From Selenomonadaceae bacterium (lineage in GTDB: Bacteria > Bacillota > Negativicutes > Selenomonadales > Selenomonadaceae), in NCBI GenBank assembly GCA_017453765.1, contig JAFTEG010000009.1, positions 1-13,777 of the forward strand: 13,777 nucleotides of DNA. The letters are read 5' to 3'. The notes beneath the pieces were generated by a model. It was not told where the DNA came from and made no database searches. It saw nothing but the letters and a program-made list of their open reading frames with translations. Below, piece by piece: positions 1 through 6,415 of the stretch. Made by a program: the position numbers and the translations under genes. How positions within the stretch are numbered: position 1 is the stretch's first letter; each line of letters starts with the position of its first letter.

Positions 1-14
1 AATAAATGCGATAG

Positions 15-42
15 TTGCAATTAAAAAAAGTTGTGATAAAAT
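15..42 (+). promoter_or_regulatory. Candidate promoter of the malic enzyme gene
   Basis: A TTGCAA hexamer (15-20) and a TAAAAT hexamer (37-42) are separated by 16 bp. This would start transcription near 49 and leave a leader of about 30 nt before the GTG start at 81. The GAGAGG ribosome site is at 65-70. The region is AT-rich, so a chance match is possible. Confidence 0.45.
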
Positions 43-80
43 TTTTTCGTAACTGAAAAATTTTGAGAGGATGAAATTAA

Positions 81-1325
81 GTGTCTAACGTAAATGAAGA
101 GGCAATCGCCCTGCATAAAAAGTATCAAGGCAAGTTGGAAGTTGTCAGCAAAGTGCCGCTTAAGACGAATTACGATTTGACTTTGGCATACACGCCCGGC
201 GTTGCCGCACCTTGTATTGAAATTGCGAAAGACTACAATAAAATTTATGACTATACCAATCGCGGAAATTTGGTTGCCGTCGTCACGAACGGTACAGCGG
301 TTTTGGGACTGGGAAATATCGGCGCGGGAGCAGGTCTGCCGGTAATGGAAGGTAAATCGATTCTGTTCAAAGGTTTTGCCGGCGTCGACGCGATACCGAT
401 TTGTCTTGACACAAACAGCGTTGACGAAATTGTTAAAACCATTCAGCTCATGGCGCCTTCATTCGGCGGCATTAACCTTGAAGACATAAAGGCGCCGGAG
501 TGTTTCGACATTGAACAGGCGCTTAAAACTTCCGTCGACATTCCCGTTTTTCACGATGACCAGCACGGTACCGCTATCGTCGTAGGCGCGGCATTGATTA
601 ACGCGCTTAAACTCGTCGGCAAAAAGTTCAGCGACATTAAAATTGTTGTAAACGGCGCGGGCGCGGCAGGTATGGCAATAACCTACCTCATTCAAAAAAT
701 GGGCGCTAAAAATATTATGCTCTGCGACTCAACCGGCGCGATTTATGAAGGACGCGGAAAGGGCATGAACCCGTACAAAGACCGCATTGCCGAAGTCACG
801 AATTTCAATCACGAAGCCGGTCAGCTTGCAGACGTTATATCCGGCGCGGACGTATTTATCGGCGTGTCGAAAGCCAATCTTTTGACGCAGGAAATGGTAA
901 GTCAAATGAATAAGGACGCTATAATTTTGGCAATGGCTAACCCCGTGCCTGAAATTATGCCGAACCTTGCGCGTGACGCCGGTGCAAGAGTTGTTTGCAC
1001 GGGACGCAGTGACTTCCCCAACCAAGTCAATAACCTTTTGGCATTTCCCGGCATTTTCAGAGGCGCGCTTGACGTAAGAGCTACCGACATTAACGAAGAA
1101 ATGAAAATCGCCGCCTCTTACGCGATAGCGTCTCTTGTCAGTGACAGCGAATTGGACGAAGTTCACGTAATCACGACGCCTTTTGATACGCGCGTTGCAC
1201 CTACCGTAGCCGCCGCAGTTGCAAAGGCCGCTATCGAATCCGGCGTTGCACGTAACAAAAACATTACGCCGGAGCAAGTCGCTCAACATACACGCGAACT
1301 GCTGAAAAAAATGCGTAATGCGTAA
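81..1325 (+). CDS. NAD-type malic enzyme (oxaloacetate-decarboxylating malate dehydrogenase), short form
   Basis: This enzyme oxidatively decarboxylates malate to pyruvate and CO2 in the cytoplasm. At 414 aa it is the short bacterial form, without the C-terminal phosphotransacetylase-like domain of MaeB. The N-terminal domain carries AYTPGVA with the expected catalytic Tyr37, and MEGK with Lys92 as the probable catalytic lysine. Metal ligands are likely Glu134 and Asp135 (NLEDIKAPE) and Asp160 (HDDQHGTA). The dinucleotide-binding loop NGAGAAG is at 191-197. Asp216 lies at the end of the following strand (MLCDS) and suggests NAD rather than NADP, by inference. The start is GTG at 81, placed 10 nt after GAGAGG. 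An ATG at 71 is out of frame and opens only a five-codon ORF. The last codons (MRNA-stop) lie inside a heptad repeat that continues past the stop. The gene converges on hfq. Confidence 0.95.
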   Translation: MSNVNEEAIALHKKYQGKLEVVSKVPLKTNYDLTLAYTPGVAAPCIEIAKDYNKIYDYTNRGNLVAVVTNGTAVLGLGNIGAGAGLPVMEGKSILFKGFAGVDAIPICLDTNSVDEIVKTIQLMAPSFGGINLEDIKAPECFDIEQALKTSVDIPVFHDDQHGTAIVVGAALINALKLVGKKFSDIKIVVNGAGAAGMAITYLIQKMGAKNIMLCDSTGAIYEGRGKGMNPYKDRIAEVTNFNHEAGQLADVISGADVFIGVSKANLLTQEMVSQMNKDAIILAMANPVPEIMPNLARDAGARVVCTGRSDFPNQVNNLLAFPGIFRGALDVRATDINEEMKIAASYAIASLVSDSELDEVHVITTPFDTRVAPTVAAAVAKAAIESGVARNKNITPEQVAQHTRELLKKMRNA

Positions 1326-1415
1326 TGGAATGTAGAATTTAGAATTAAGAAAACTATTCACCACTCATTACTTACTACTCACTATTCACTACTTACTGCT
1401 CACTACTAACTAAAA
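1311..1415 (+). repeat. Degenerate 7-bp tandem repeat through the malic enzyme stop codon
   Basis: Fifteen consecutive heptads can be read without a break in phase. They begin ATGCGTA, ATGCGTA, ATGGAAT, GTAGAAT, TTAGAAT, then TAAGAAA. From 1353 they become an ACTACTC-like series (ACTATTC, ACCACTC, ATTACTT, ACTACTC and so on). The first two heptads encode the last residues of the malic enzyme and its TAA stop (1323-1325). The array ends where the terminator stem begins. No gene lies here. Confidence 0.8.
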
Positions 1416-1452
1416 AAACTGCATGGACTTTTTACGGTCGATGCAGTTTTTT
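1413..1452. terminator. Bidirectional intrinsic terminator between malic enzyme and hfq
   Basis: AAAAAACTGCAT (1413-1424) is the exact reverse complement of ATGCAGTTTTTT (1441-1452). Inside the stem, GAC (1426-1428) can also pair with GTC (1437-1439) after one mismatch. The A-tract and T-tract on the two sides let it end transcription from both converging genes. It lies 27 bp beyond the hfq stop. Confidence 0.85.
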
Positions 1453-1479
1453 GGTGCCTTCAAAAGGCAGGTGAATTTT

Positions 1480-1752
1480 TTACTCTTCGGTCTTTTCGGC
1501 AGGTGCGGCGGGTACGGGCGCTTGCGCGTCAATCGTCATTTGTACGGGCTTTGCAGGTGTAATTGTGGAAATTGCGTGCTTGTAAATCATCTGCTGTTTG
1601 CCCAAGCCCTCAACAATCACGGTGAAGTTGTCGAAGCCGCGAACCGTGCCTTTAATCTGAAAACCGTTTACCAAGTGCACGGTGATGGGAGTGTTGTCCT
1701 TGCGTGCCTGATTCAGAAAAATATCCTGAATGTTTACCGATTTTGCTGCCAT
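1480..1752 (-). CDS. hfq: RNA chaperone Hfq
   Basis: Hfq is a ring-forming Sm-like protein that helps small RNAs pair with mRNAs. The 90-aa product has the Sm1 region from [13 protein letters not shown], with Gln9 and Asp10 equivalent to E. coli Gln8 and Asp9, and FDNF with Phe43 equivalent to Phe42. The Sm2 signature is YKHAIST (57-63), one of the best markers of the family. The C-terminal 25 residues are rich in Ala and Pro and end in an acidic tip (EKTEE). Such a tip is known in some Hfq proteins to control RNA release; here that is inference. The ATG at 1752 is preceded by AAAGGAGA (1762-1769, minus strand). The gene follows miaA after 97 bp of repeats, an order conserved in many bacteria, and is followed by the 1413-1452 terminator. 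It is probably the last gene of a hydrolase-miaA-hfq unit. Confidence 0.97.
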   Translation of the reverse strand: MAAKSVNIQDIFLNQARKDNTPITVHLVNGFQIKGTVRGFDNFTVIVEGLGKQQMIYKHAISTITPAKPVQMTIDAQAPVPAAPAEKTEE

Positions 1753-1777
1753 TTCTGAAAATCTCCTTTATATTTTT

Positions 1778-1873
1778 AGCCGACTTCAAGCCGACTTTTT
1801 AGCTTGTATTAAACAAATTAATTTTTAGGTGGTGTTGAATAAATTAATTTTAGCTTACGTTAAACCAATTAAT
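1778..1873 (-). repeat. Tandem copies of the miaA 3' end (25-26 bp), then an 11-bp direct repeat, in the hfq leader
   Basis: Read on the minus strand, the last eight codons of miaA (1873-1850) encode INWFNVS-stop. The next segment (1848-1825) reads INLFNTT-stop and the one after (1822-1799) reads INLFNTS-stop. Copy starts are 25 and 26 bp apart. Most differences between copies are substitutions. After these, AGTCGGCT occurs twice 11 bp apart (within 1778-1797), just before the hfq ribosome site. The stop codons fall at 1850-1852, 1825-1827 and 1799-1801. Confidence 0.8.
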
Positions 1874-2644
1874 ATACTTCATACGCCGATACCATGTCAG
1901 CTGACGTTTTGCGAAATTTCGCGTAGCCTGCTTGACTTTTGAAACAGTTTCATCAAGCGTAAAATTGCCGTTAAGGTATTCGACGACTTCTTTGTAGCCG
2001 ATACCTAGCATTGCCTGCGCAGTGGGATTGACGCCTTGCTTTAAAAGGTTTTCAACCTCAGCCACAAGTCCCGCGTCAAACATTTTTTCCGTGCGTTCAT
2101 CAATCCGCGCGTAAAGTTCCTGTCTGTCCGCCGTCAAGCCGATAACAAGCGCGTTGTACTTCAATTCGCCGGTCTGTGCAAAAAAACTTTCACGACTTTT
2201 CACGCCGTCACCGAATTGGTAGCCTTCAATCAGCGCTTGAATGTAAAGCCCCGTGCCGCCTGCGATTATCGGAATTTTGCCTGCGCGGTTTAAATCGGTG
2301 ATAATCGGTGCCGCCATTCGTACAAATTCCGCCACGCTGAATTTTTCCTCCGGCTCAAGGATATCAATCAAGTAATGCTTGACCTCTGCGCGTTCACTTT
2401 TAGCCGGTTTAGCCGTGCCGACATTGAAATTTTTGTAAACCGACATTGAGTCCGCAGAAATAATTTCCGTGTCGAAAACCTTCGCCGCCTGCAATGCCAG
2501 CGTACTTTTGCCGGTAGCCGTCGCGCCTAATATGACGACAACTTTTTCTTTCGGCGCAGTACTAAGTGCAAGTGATTTTATCTGATTTATTATTTTTGTC
2601 AAGTCAAACTTTTCGGCGTCAAAATTCTTTACGACATTTCGCAT
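1850..2644 (-). CDS. miaA: tRNA dimethylallyltransferase MiaA, with a reduced central domain
   Basis: MiaA transfers a dimethylallyl group to N6 of A37 in tRNAs reading UNN codons. The Walker A loop GATATGKST is at residues 40-48, followed by SADSMSVYKNFNVGTAK, IAGGTGLYIQALIEGY, the GLTADRQELYARIDER region and the C-terminal signature TRNFAKRQLTWYRR. Two things are odd. First, only about 35 residues separate GGTGLYI from NALVIGLT, where the family normally has about 90. The missing part includes the usual DPxxAxxIHPND...RALEV segment of the tRNA-contacting insertion domain. Second, about 32 residues precede the P-loop strand, where most MiaA proteins have a few. The total of 264 aa compares with about 300-316. 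The ATG directly follows the TAA of the upstream hydrolase gene (TAAATG), which suggests translational coupling. A TTG at codon 15 is an alternative start. Identity is certain; whether it is fully active is not. Confidence 0.93.
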   Translation of the reverse strand: MRNVVKNFDAEKFDLTKIINQIKSLALSTAPKEKVVVILGATATGKSTLALQAAKVFDTEIISADSMSVYKNFNVGTAKPAKSERAEVKHYLIDILEPEEKFSVAEFVRMAAPIITDLNRAGKIPIIAGGTGLYIQALIEGYQFGDGVKSRESFFAQTGELKYNALVIGLTADRQELYARIDERTEKMFDAGLVAEVENLLKQGVNPTAQAMLGIGYKEVVEYLNGNFTLDETVSKVKQATRNFAKRQLTWYRRMKYINWFNVS

Positions 2645-3304
2645 TTACGCAAGTTCAATCGATTCGCCGGGCTTGACAATGTGAACCGCCGCGCCTTTAA
2701 CGAGCTTTTTAAATTCTTCGGCGTCCTGCTCAATCGGTCCCCACGTATTGTAATGAACGGGGATAACATTTTTTGCGCCGAGAAATTCAACTGCGCGTGC
2801 GGCATCGTAAGCGTCCATTGTGAAATGTCCGCCGATAGGCAAAACGGCGTAGTCAATTTTATCACGTTCGCCGATTAATTTCATATCGCTGAAAAGGCAA
2901 GTGTCGCCTGCGAAGTAAATATTTTTACCGCCGATTGAAACAACGTAACCGCAACACGTACCGCCGGCAACACCCGCGCTGTGAAGAGCAGGTACCATGC
3001 GTGCAAAGCCGAAAGGCAATTTCAAAGTGCCGCCGAGATTCATGCCGATAGATTTAACCTCATCGCCGACTAACCCCGCAACTTCCGGTATGCAAACAGC
3101 GGTAGCTTTATTTTTTATTAAAATGTCATAAGCGTCGCCTACATGGTCGCCGTGCGCGTGCGTCACGAAAACGTAATCTGCCTTTACATCATCAGGCTTA
3201 ATCGCGGCTTGCGGGTTACCGCTTAAAAACGGGTCAAACAAAAGTTTGTACTTGCCGTCGTCCAAAAGGAAACAGGCGTGTCCATAAAAATTAAATTTCA
3301 ACAT
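2645..3304 (-). CDS. Metallo-beta-lactamase-fold hydrolase of the UPF0173/UlaG-like family
   Basis: This is a predicted cytoplasmic metal-dependent hydrolase of unknown substrate. The 219-aa length is typical of UPF0173. It opens with the family's FYGHACFLL strand (His9). The metal-binding motif THAHGDH has HAHGDH at 49-54. Further ligands are likely His108 (ALHSAG), Asp134 (FAGDT) and His184 (IPVHYNTW). The start is ATG with AAGGAGA (3313-3319, minus strand) about 8 nt upstream. Its stop touches the miaA start with no gap, so the two genes are probably co-transcribed and coupled. The 23-bp repeat array lies upstream, and no convincing promoter was found there. Sequence alone does not give the substrate. 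Confidence 0.88.
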   Translation of the reverse strand: MLKFNFYGHACFLLDDGKYKLLFDPFLSGNPQAAIKPDDVKADYVFVTHAHGDHVGDAYDILIKNKATAVCIPEVAGLVGDEVKSIGMNLGGTLKLPFGFARMVPALHSAGVAGGTCCGYVVSIGGKNIYFAGDTCLFSDMKLIGERDKIDYAVLPIGGHFTMDAYDAARAVEFLGAKNVIPVHYNTWGPIEQDAEEFKKLVKGAAVHIVKPGESIELA

Positions 3305-3321
3305 TCTATCACTCTCCTTGT

Positions 3322-3479
3322 TAGTTTATAGTTACTAGCGATCTAACCACTATCGATCTATCGATCCAGCAACTATCGATCTATCGATCCAGCAACTATC
3401 GATCTATCAATCCAGCAACTATCGATCTATCGATCCAGCAACTATCGATCTATCGATCCAGCAACTATCGATCTATCTA
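3322..3479. repeat. Composite tandem array: TAGTTNN heptads followed by 23-bp GATC-containing units
   Basis: On the plus strand, heptads TAGTTTA, TAGTTAC and TAGCGAT (3322-3342) and CTAACCA lead into units with exact 23-bp spacing. These start at 3349, 3372, 3395, 3418, 3441 and 3464, the last incomplete. Each unit is ACTATCGATCTATCGATC followed by CAGCA, with one variant that has lost a GATC (3395 unit). There are 11 GATC sites in about 140 bp. The TAG stop of the condensation gene (3477-3479, minus strand) is part of the final unit. The array fills the gap between that gene and the start of the hydrolase gene. Confidence 0.92.
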
Positions 3480-4727
3480 AATCTTTGACAACAAAATTTT
3501 TTCGTCCTGCATCTTTAGCACGACATTTTCAAGCTCGGCGTAAAATTTCTTCATCAAGCCTTCTGAAAATCTGCTCGCGTCATAATCCAACGCCAATTCG
3601 TACATACCGTCTTCTTTTAAGCTGACATAAATGTTAAGGGAATTTTCTGCGGCAGAAATTTCATTCGGCGGCATATCAACTACATCAGCGGTAGTGTTGC
3701 CGATTGTAATATGGTCGCTGAAAATATCCTTTTGAAATAAAAAGCACGGACAATCATCAGCTAAACTTTCAGTGTAGATAATGTCCAAACTTTTTTTGTA
3801 GACAGAGTCAGTGCGAACTTTTCCCGCGAAATTGTTAAGGAAGTAAGCTACCGTCATGTCCTTTTCAAAATTCCACGCGCAGGGGAAAATGTCATACATA
3901 AGACCCATAATCAGCCTTGAACTTGTCTTGTCACGTCCCGGATGAATCATCTTCATAAAAATATTTTTTGTACCGGCAATTTTTGAAAGGGTAAGCATTG
4001 ACGCGGCAAGGAAGAAAATATTTTCATTGCGAGCGGACTTTCTGAAGAATTCTTCGCTGATATTTTTAAACTTGGCTATAAAGCGTCCCTTTTTCCACAA
4101 TTCGGCGCTGTCAACGTCGGCAGGCGGCAAATTTTTCACGGCGTCGAAATCCGCCAAAAACTTCCGCCAATACGTATGACCTGCCTCAAGTTCGGCTTTC
4201 GGCGTACTTGCTTCATCTTCTACAAACTGCGCGTAACTGCAGAATTTATCGTGAATATTTCTGCCGTTGTAGCGCATATTTACTTCACGCTGAAAAAGAC
4301 CTGCGATAGACGCGCCGTCCATAACCGCGTGATAAAAATCGACGTAGACATATTTTGAATTGGGCGTCTCAAAAAGGTAAATGTGATACAGCGGCTGATT
4401 GATAATTTTGTAAGGCGTCATCAACATTTTTTTTCGCAGAAGTTCAAATTCTTCATCGGAAGTATGTTCAATTTTAACCTTTACAATTTCGCCGTCGAAA
4501 GTTTGAGAAATATCCTGCGTCTCGGGGTCAAGGATAAGGCGGCAACGAAAGATATCGTGCGCCTCCAAAGTTTCATTTATGGCATATGCCAAACGCTCCA
4601 TATCTACGACGGGCGAAAGTTTTAACAGTGCGCCGACGTTCATCATGGTGGACTTAGCCTTTTTAAAATGCGCGTCGATTAAAAATCTTTGAATGGGGCG
4701 CAGTGGATAAATTTTTCGCTCTTCCAT
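3477..4727 (-). CDS. Free-standing condensation-domain / acyltransferase-like protein
   Basis: This 416-aa protein resembles a single condensation domain of the non-ribosomal peptide synthetase and acyl-CoA-dependent acyltransferase superfamily. It begins with YPLRPIQRFLIDAHF, like the LxxxQ start of C domains. The active-site HHxxxDG appears as YHAVMDG (Tyr132, His133, Asp137, Gly138): the first His is replaced by Tyr, while the general-base His and the structural Asp are kept. There is no carrier or adenylation domain and no signal peptide. No peptide-synthetase gene lies in the window, so the acyl donor and acceptor are unknown. An ester- or amide-forming acyltransferase is a reasonable guess. 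The ATG follows AAAGGAGTG (4735-4743, minus strand). Its upstream side holds a G-rich heptad array, and its TAG stop is embedded in the 23-bp repeat array. Confidence 0.8.
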   Translation of the reverse strand: MEERKIYPLRPIQRFLIDAHFKKAKSTMMNVGALLKLSPVVDMERLAYAINETLEAHDIFRCRLILDPETQDISQTFDGEIVKVKIEHTSDEEFELLRKKMLMTPYKIINQPLYHIYLFETPNSKYVYVDFYHAVMDGASIAGLFQREVNMRYNGRNIHDKFCSYAQFVEDEASTPKAELEAGHTYWRKFLADFDAVKNLPPADVDSAELWKKGRFIAKFKNISEEFFRKSARNENIFFLAASMLTLSKIAGTKNIFMKMIHPGRDKTSSRLIMGLMYDIFPCAWNFEKDMTVAYFLNNFAGKVRTDSVYKKSLDIIYTESLADDCPCFLFQKDIFSDHITIGNTTADVVDMPPNEISAAENSLNIYVSLKEDGMYELALDYDASRFSEGLMKKFYAELENVVLKMQDEKILLSKI

Positions 4728-4744
4728 TGCCGATCACTCCTTTG

Positions 4745-4779
4745 TTAGGGAACAGGGATTAGGGATTAGGGGTTAGGGG
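4745..4779 (+). repeat. Heptad array TTAGGGR with quadruplex-forming spacing
   Basis: Five heptads run in phase: TTAGGGA, ACAGGGA, TTAGGGA, TTAGGGG, TTAGGGG. They give five runs of three or four G separated by 3-4 nt on the plus strand, which fits the usual G-quadruplex pattern. The array ends two bases short of the ribosome site of the condensation gene, whose template strand carries the G runs. A six-G run follows at 4830-4835. Confidence 0.8.
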
Positions 4780-4840
4780 CTGTAAATTCAAACAAGCTAA
4801 AAATTTTTTATTGAACTTACCTTTTCTTTGGGGGGTTGAA

Positions 4841-4889
4841 TTACTTTTTCTTTGGCGCAAAGAAAAAGTAACAAAAAGAAACATGGCGC
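4841..4889 (+). repeat. Dispersed hairpin element, copy 1
   Basis: TTACTTTTTCTTTG (4841-4854) pairs perfectly with CAAAGAAAAAGTAA (4858-4871) around a GCG loop. It is followed by CAAAAAGAAACATGGCGC. A related element in the opposite orientation lies at 10371-10417. The rest of this 340-bp gene-free gap (4728-5067) holds a second weaker hairpin (CCTTTTCGTAA at 4907-4917 with TTACG and AAAAGG to its right), a short direct repeat CGTAYGTAGCTC (near 4889 and 4965), and the heptads at both ends. Confidence 0.75.
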
Positions 4890-5023
4890 GTATGTAGCTC
4901 GCATGCCTTTTCGTAATTCCGGCGTTTACGTTCGCAAAAAGGTTACGATAAATCTAACGTTGACGTACGTAGCTCAAAATACATCCGCGCCGTTTTTTTG
5001 ATTTTAGCAACAATCCCTAGAAA

Positions 5024-5072
5024 TTTTAATCCTTAATCCTTAATCCTACATCCTTAATCCTTAATTATTAAT
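5024..5072 (-). repeat. Heptad array through the htrA stop codon
   Basis: On the plus strand the heptads read TTTTAAT, CCTTAAT, CCTTAAT, CCTACAT, CCTTAAT, CCTTAAT, TATTAAT. The TAA stop of htrA (5068-5070, minus strand) lies within the last one, so the array starts in the last codons of the gene and runs downstream. On the minus strand the unit is ATTAAGG. No terminator hairpin with a T-tract was seen for htrA. Confidence 0.8.
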
Positions 5073-6171
5073 TATTCTCCGGCGGCGGCATTTCGCCGAG
5101 TGTCACTTCAACGGTATGAGAAGAACCGCCGCGTACATAAGTCACTTTAACTTTATCGCCGACTTTATGTGAATTAATTGCCGAACGAATTTCATTTACA
5201 GAATTAACTTCCTTGCCATCAAGCGACAAAATGATATCGTCACGCTGTAAGCCTGCGTGATCTGCCGGACCGCCTAAAGCAACTTGAAACACGTAAACGC
5301 CTTTGTCGATTGACAAGCTGTAGCCGTAACGCGCGGCAGTAGGCTTATCAAAAGGCGTAATGCCCAAGTACGGACGTGCGACGTAGCCTTTGCCGACCAA
5401 ATCTTCAACTACGGTTTTCACGGTGTTAATGGGAATTGCAAACGCCATGCCTTCAAAGCCACTGCGAACTATTTTAACGCTGGGAATGCCGATAAGTTCA
5501 CCGTCTGCATTGAAAAGCCCGCCGCCTGAATTGCCTTGATTTATCGCCGCGTCCGTCTGCAAAAAGCTGACACTTTCGTTATTTGAAATGGTACGATTAA
5601 GCGCGCTTATGACGCCGACCGTGACAGAGCCGCTGTACTCCAAGCCCATAGGGTTGCCGATAGCTATTGCCGGTTCGCCGACCATAATGTTATCGGAGTT
5701 GCCGAATTTTGCAGTAGGTAAATCCGTAGCTTTAATCTTGACAACGGCAATGTCAGTCAATTCATCGGCGCCGACAAGTTCACCGTTGAAAGTCCTGCCG
5801 TCAGCAAGCGAAACAATCAGTTCGTGCGAATCTGAAACGACGTGGTTGTTGGTTACAATGTAGCCGTCACTTCTGAAAATTACGCCGGAGCCCCAGCCCG
5901 TTGCCTCGACCTGCCGATTGAAAAAGTCACGTGCAACGACTTTGTTTGTAATGCCGACAACTGCGGGTCCAACCGACTTTGCAACACGTACGGCAGGCGT
6001 ATTTCTTGCGTCAGTAACTTGCATACTTTTATCAGCGCCCGCCGCCTCAGTAACCGACGCGGTCTTTGTAACTTCGCCGCTCTGATCTTCACTCGTGCCG
6101 CAACCGCTTAACGTGAACAATGCCACGACTGCCGCCGCGCAGATTAACTTTGGAATTTTTCCGAATTTCAT
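5068..6171 (-). CDS. htrA: HtrA/DegP-type serine protease, predicted lipoprotein, one PDZ domain
   Basis: This trypsin-like protease acts in envelope protein quality control. The N-terminus is a lipoprotein signal with lipobox LSGC (Cys24), so it should be anchored to a membrane on the periplasmic side. The chymotrypsin-like domain covers about 58-255 with catalytic His110 (TNNHVV), Asp140 (LTDIAVV) and Ser215 (QGNSGGG). One PDZ domain follows at about 265-357 (YLGITPF, PADHAGLQRDDIILSLDG), which makes it a DegS- or HtrA-like layout rather than the two-PDZ DegP form. The length of 367 aa fits. The start ATG has GGAGGT (6179-6184, minus strand) upstream. The gene is divergent from the RND adaptor, and its promoter at 6192-6220 would give a leader of only about 14 nt. 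The final codons run into a heptad array. Confidence 0.94.
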   Translation of the reverse strand: MKFGKIPKLICAAAVVALFTLSGCGTSEDQSGEVTKTASVTEAAGADKSMQVTDARNTPAVRVAKSVGPAVVGITNKVVARDFFNRQVEATGWGSGVIFRSDGYIVTNNHVVSDSHELIVSLADGRTFNGELVGADELTDIAVVKIKATDLPTAKFGNSDNIMVGEPAIAIGNPMGLEYSGSVTVGVISALNRTISNNESVSFLQTDAAINQGNSGGGLFNADGELIGIPSVKIVRSGFEGMAFAIPINTVKTVVEDLVGKGYVARPYLGITPFDKPTAARYGYSLSIDKGVYVFQVALGGPADHAGLQRDDIILSLDGKEVNSVNEIRSAINSHKVGDKVKVTYVRGGSSHTVEVTLGEMPPPENN

Positions 6172-6191
6172 TTTTAATACCTCCGCATATA

Positions 6192-6220
6192 ATTTTACTT
6201 TGTTGGCAAAATTTTTTCAA
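6192..6220 (-). promoter_or_regulatory. Promoter of htrA
   Basis: On the minus strand TTGAAA (6220-6215) and TAAAAT (6197-6192) are spaced by 17 bp. The predicted transcript would start near 6185, just ahead of the GGAGGT ribosome site. Confidence 0.6.
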
Positions 6221-6251
6221 CCGATAAATTTTTTGGCGTCATAATTTAATC

Positions 6252-6324
6252 TGCTTTAATCATTGCCTAAATAATTTTATTTAGCCTTAATCATTGACTT
6301 AATCTTGCTTTAATCATTGCCTAA
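6252..6324. promoter_or_regulatory. Possible operator region between htrA and the RND adaptor
   Basis: TGCTTTAATCATTGCCTAA occurs twice (6252-6270 and 6306-6324). A third partial copy, CTTAATCATTGACTTAA, lies between them near 6286-6302. Between copies one and two is a perfect inverted repeat, CTAAATAA-TT-TTATTTAG (6267-6284). The block lies between the two divergent promoters, so it could bind a shared regulator. It could also be another repeat expansion. Confidence 0.4.
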
Positions 6325-6355
6325 TATATCGGCGCCGAATCCTTTGGCAGTCTAA

Positions 6356-6384
6356 TTGACTTTTACAAACCTACACTTTAAAAT
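6356..6384 (+). promoter_or_regulatory. Promoter of the RND adaptor gene
   Basis: TTGACT (6356-6361) and TAAAAT (6379-6384) are separated by 17 bp, close to the sigma-70 consensus. Transcription would start near 6391, with a leader of about 25 nt before the TTG start. Confidence 0.7.
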
Positions 6385-6415
6385 TATCGGCAAAATATAC
6401 TAGGGGGGAGTCATT

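Noticed and set aside
71..88. Leader peptide before the malic enzyme
   Set aside because: The five-codon ORF begins directly at the ribosome site with no room for initiation, and it shows no regulatory codon run.
729..1364. Long antisense reading frame (211 aa) opposite the malic enzyme
   Set aside because: No ribosome site or recognisable domain; it is a shadow of a strongly supported gene on the other strand.
1423..1758. Plus-strand frame of 111 aa over hfq
   Set aside because: It overlaps the terminator and is the reverse of a certain Hfq. The Cys- and Arg-rich translation resembles nothing known.
3349..3479. CRISPR array
   Set aside because: The 23-bp units are contiguous and near identical, with no unique spacers, and there are no cas genes in the window.
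4745..4779. Linear-replicon telomere, because of TTAGGG-like repeats
   Set aside because: The array is internal, short, of 7-bp period and flanked by ordinary genes. It is better seen as one of several heptad arrays.
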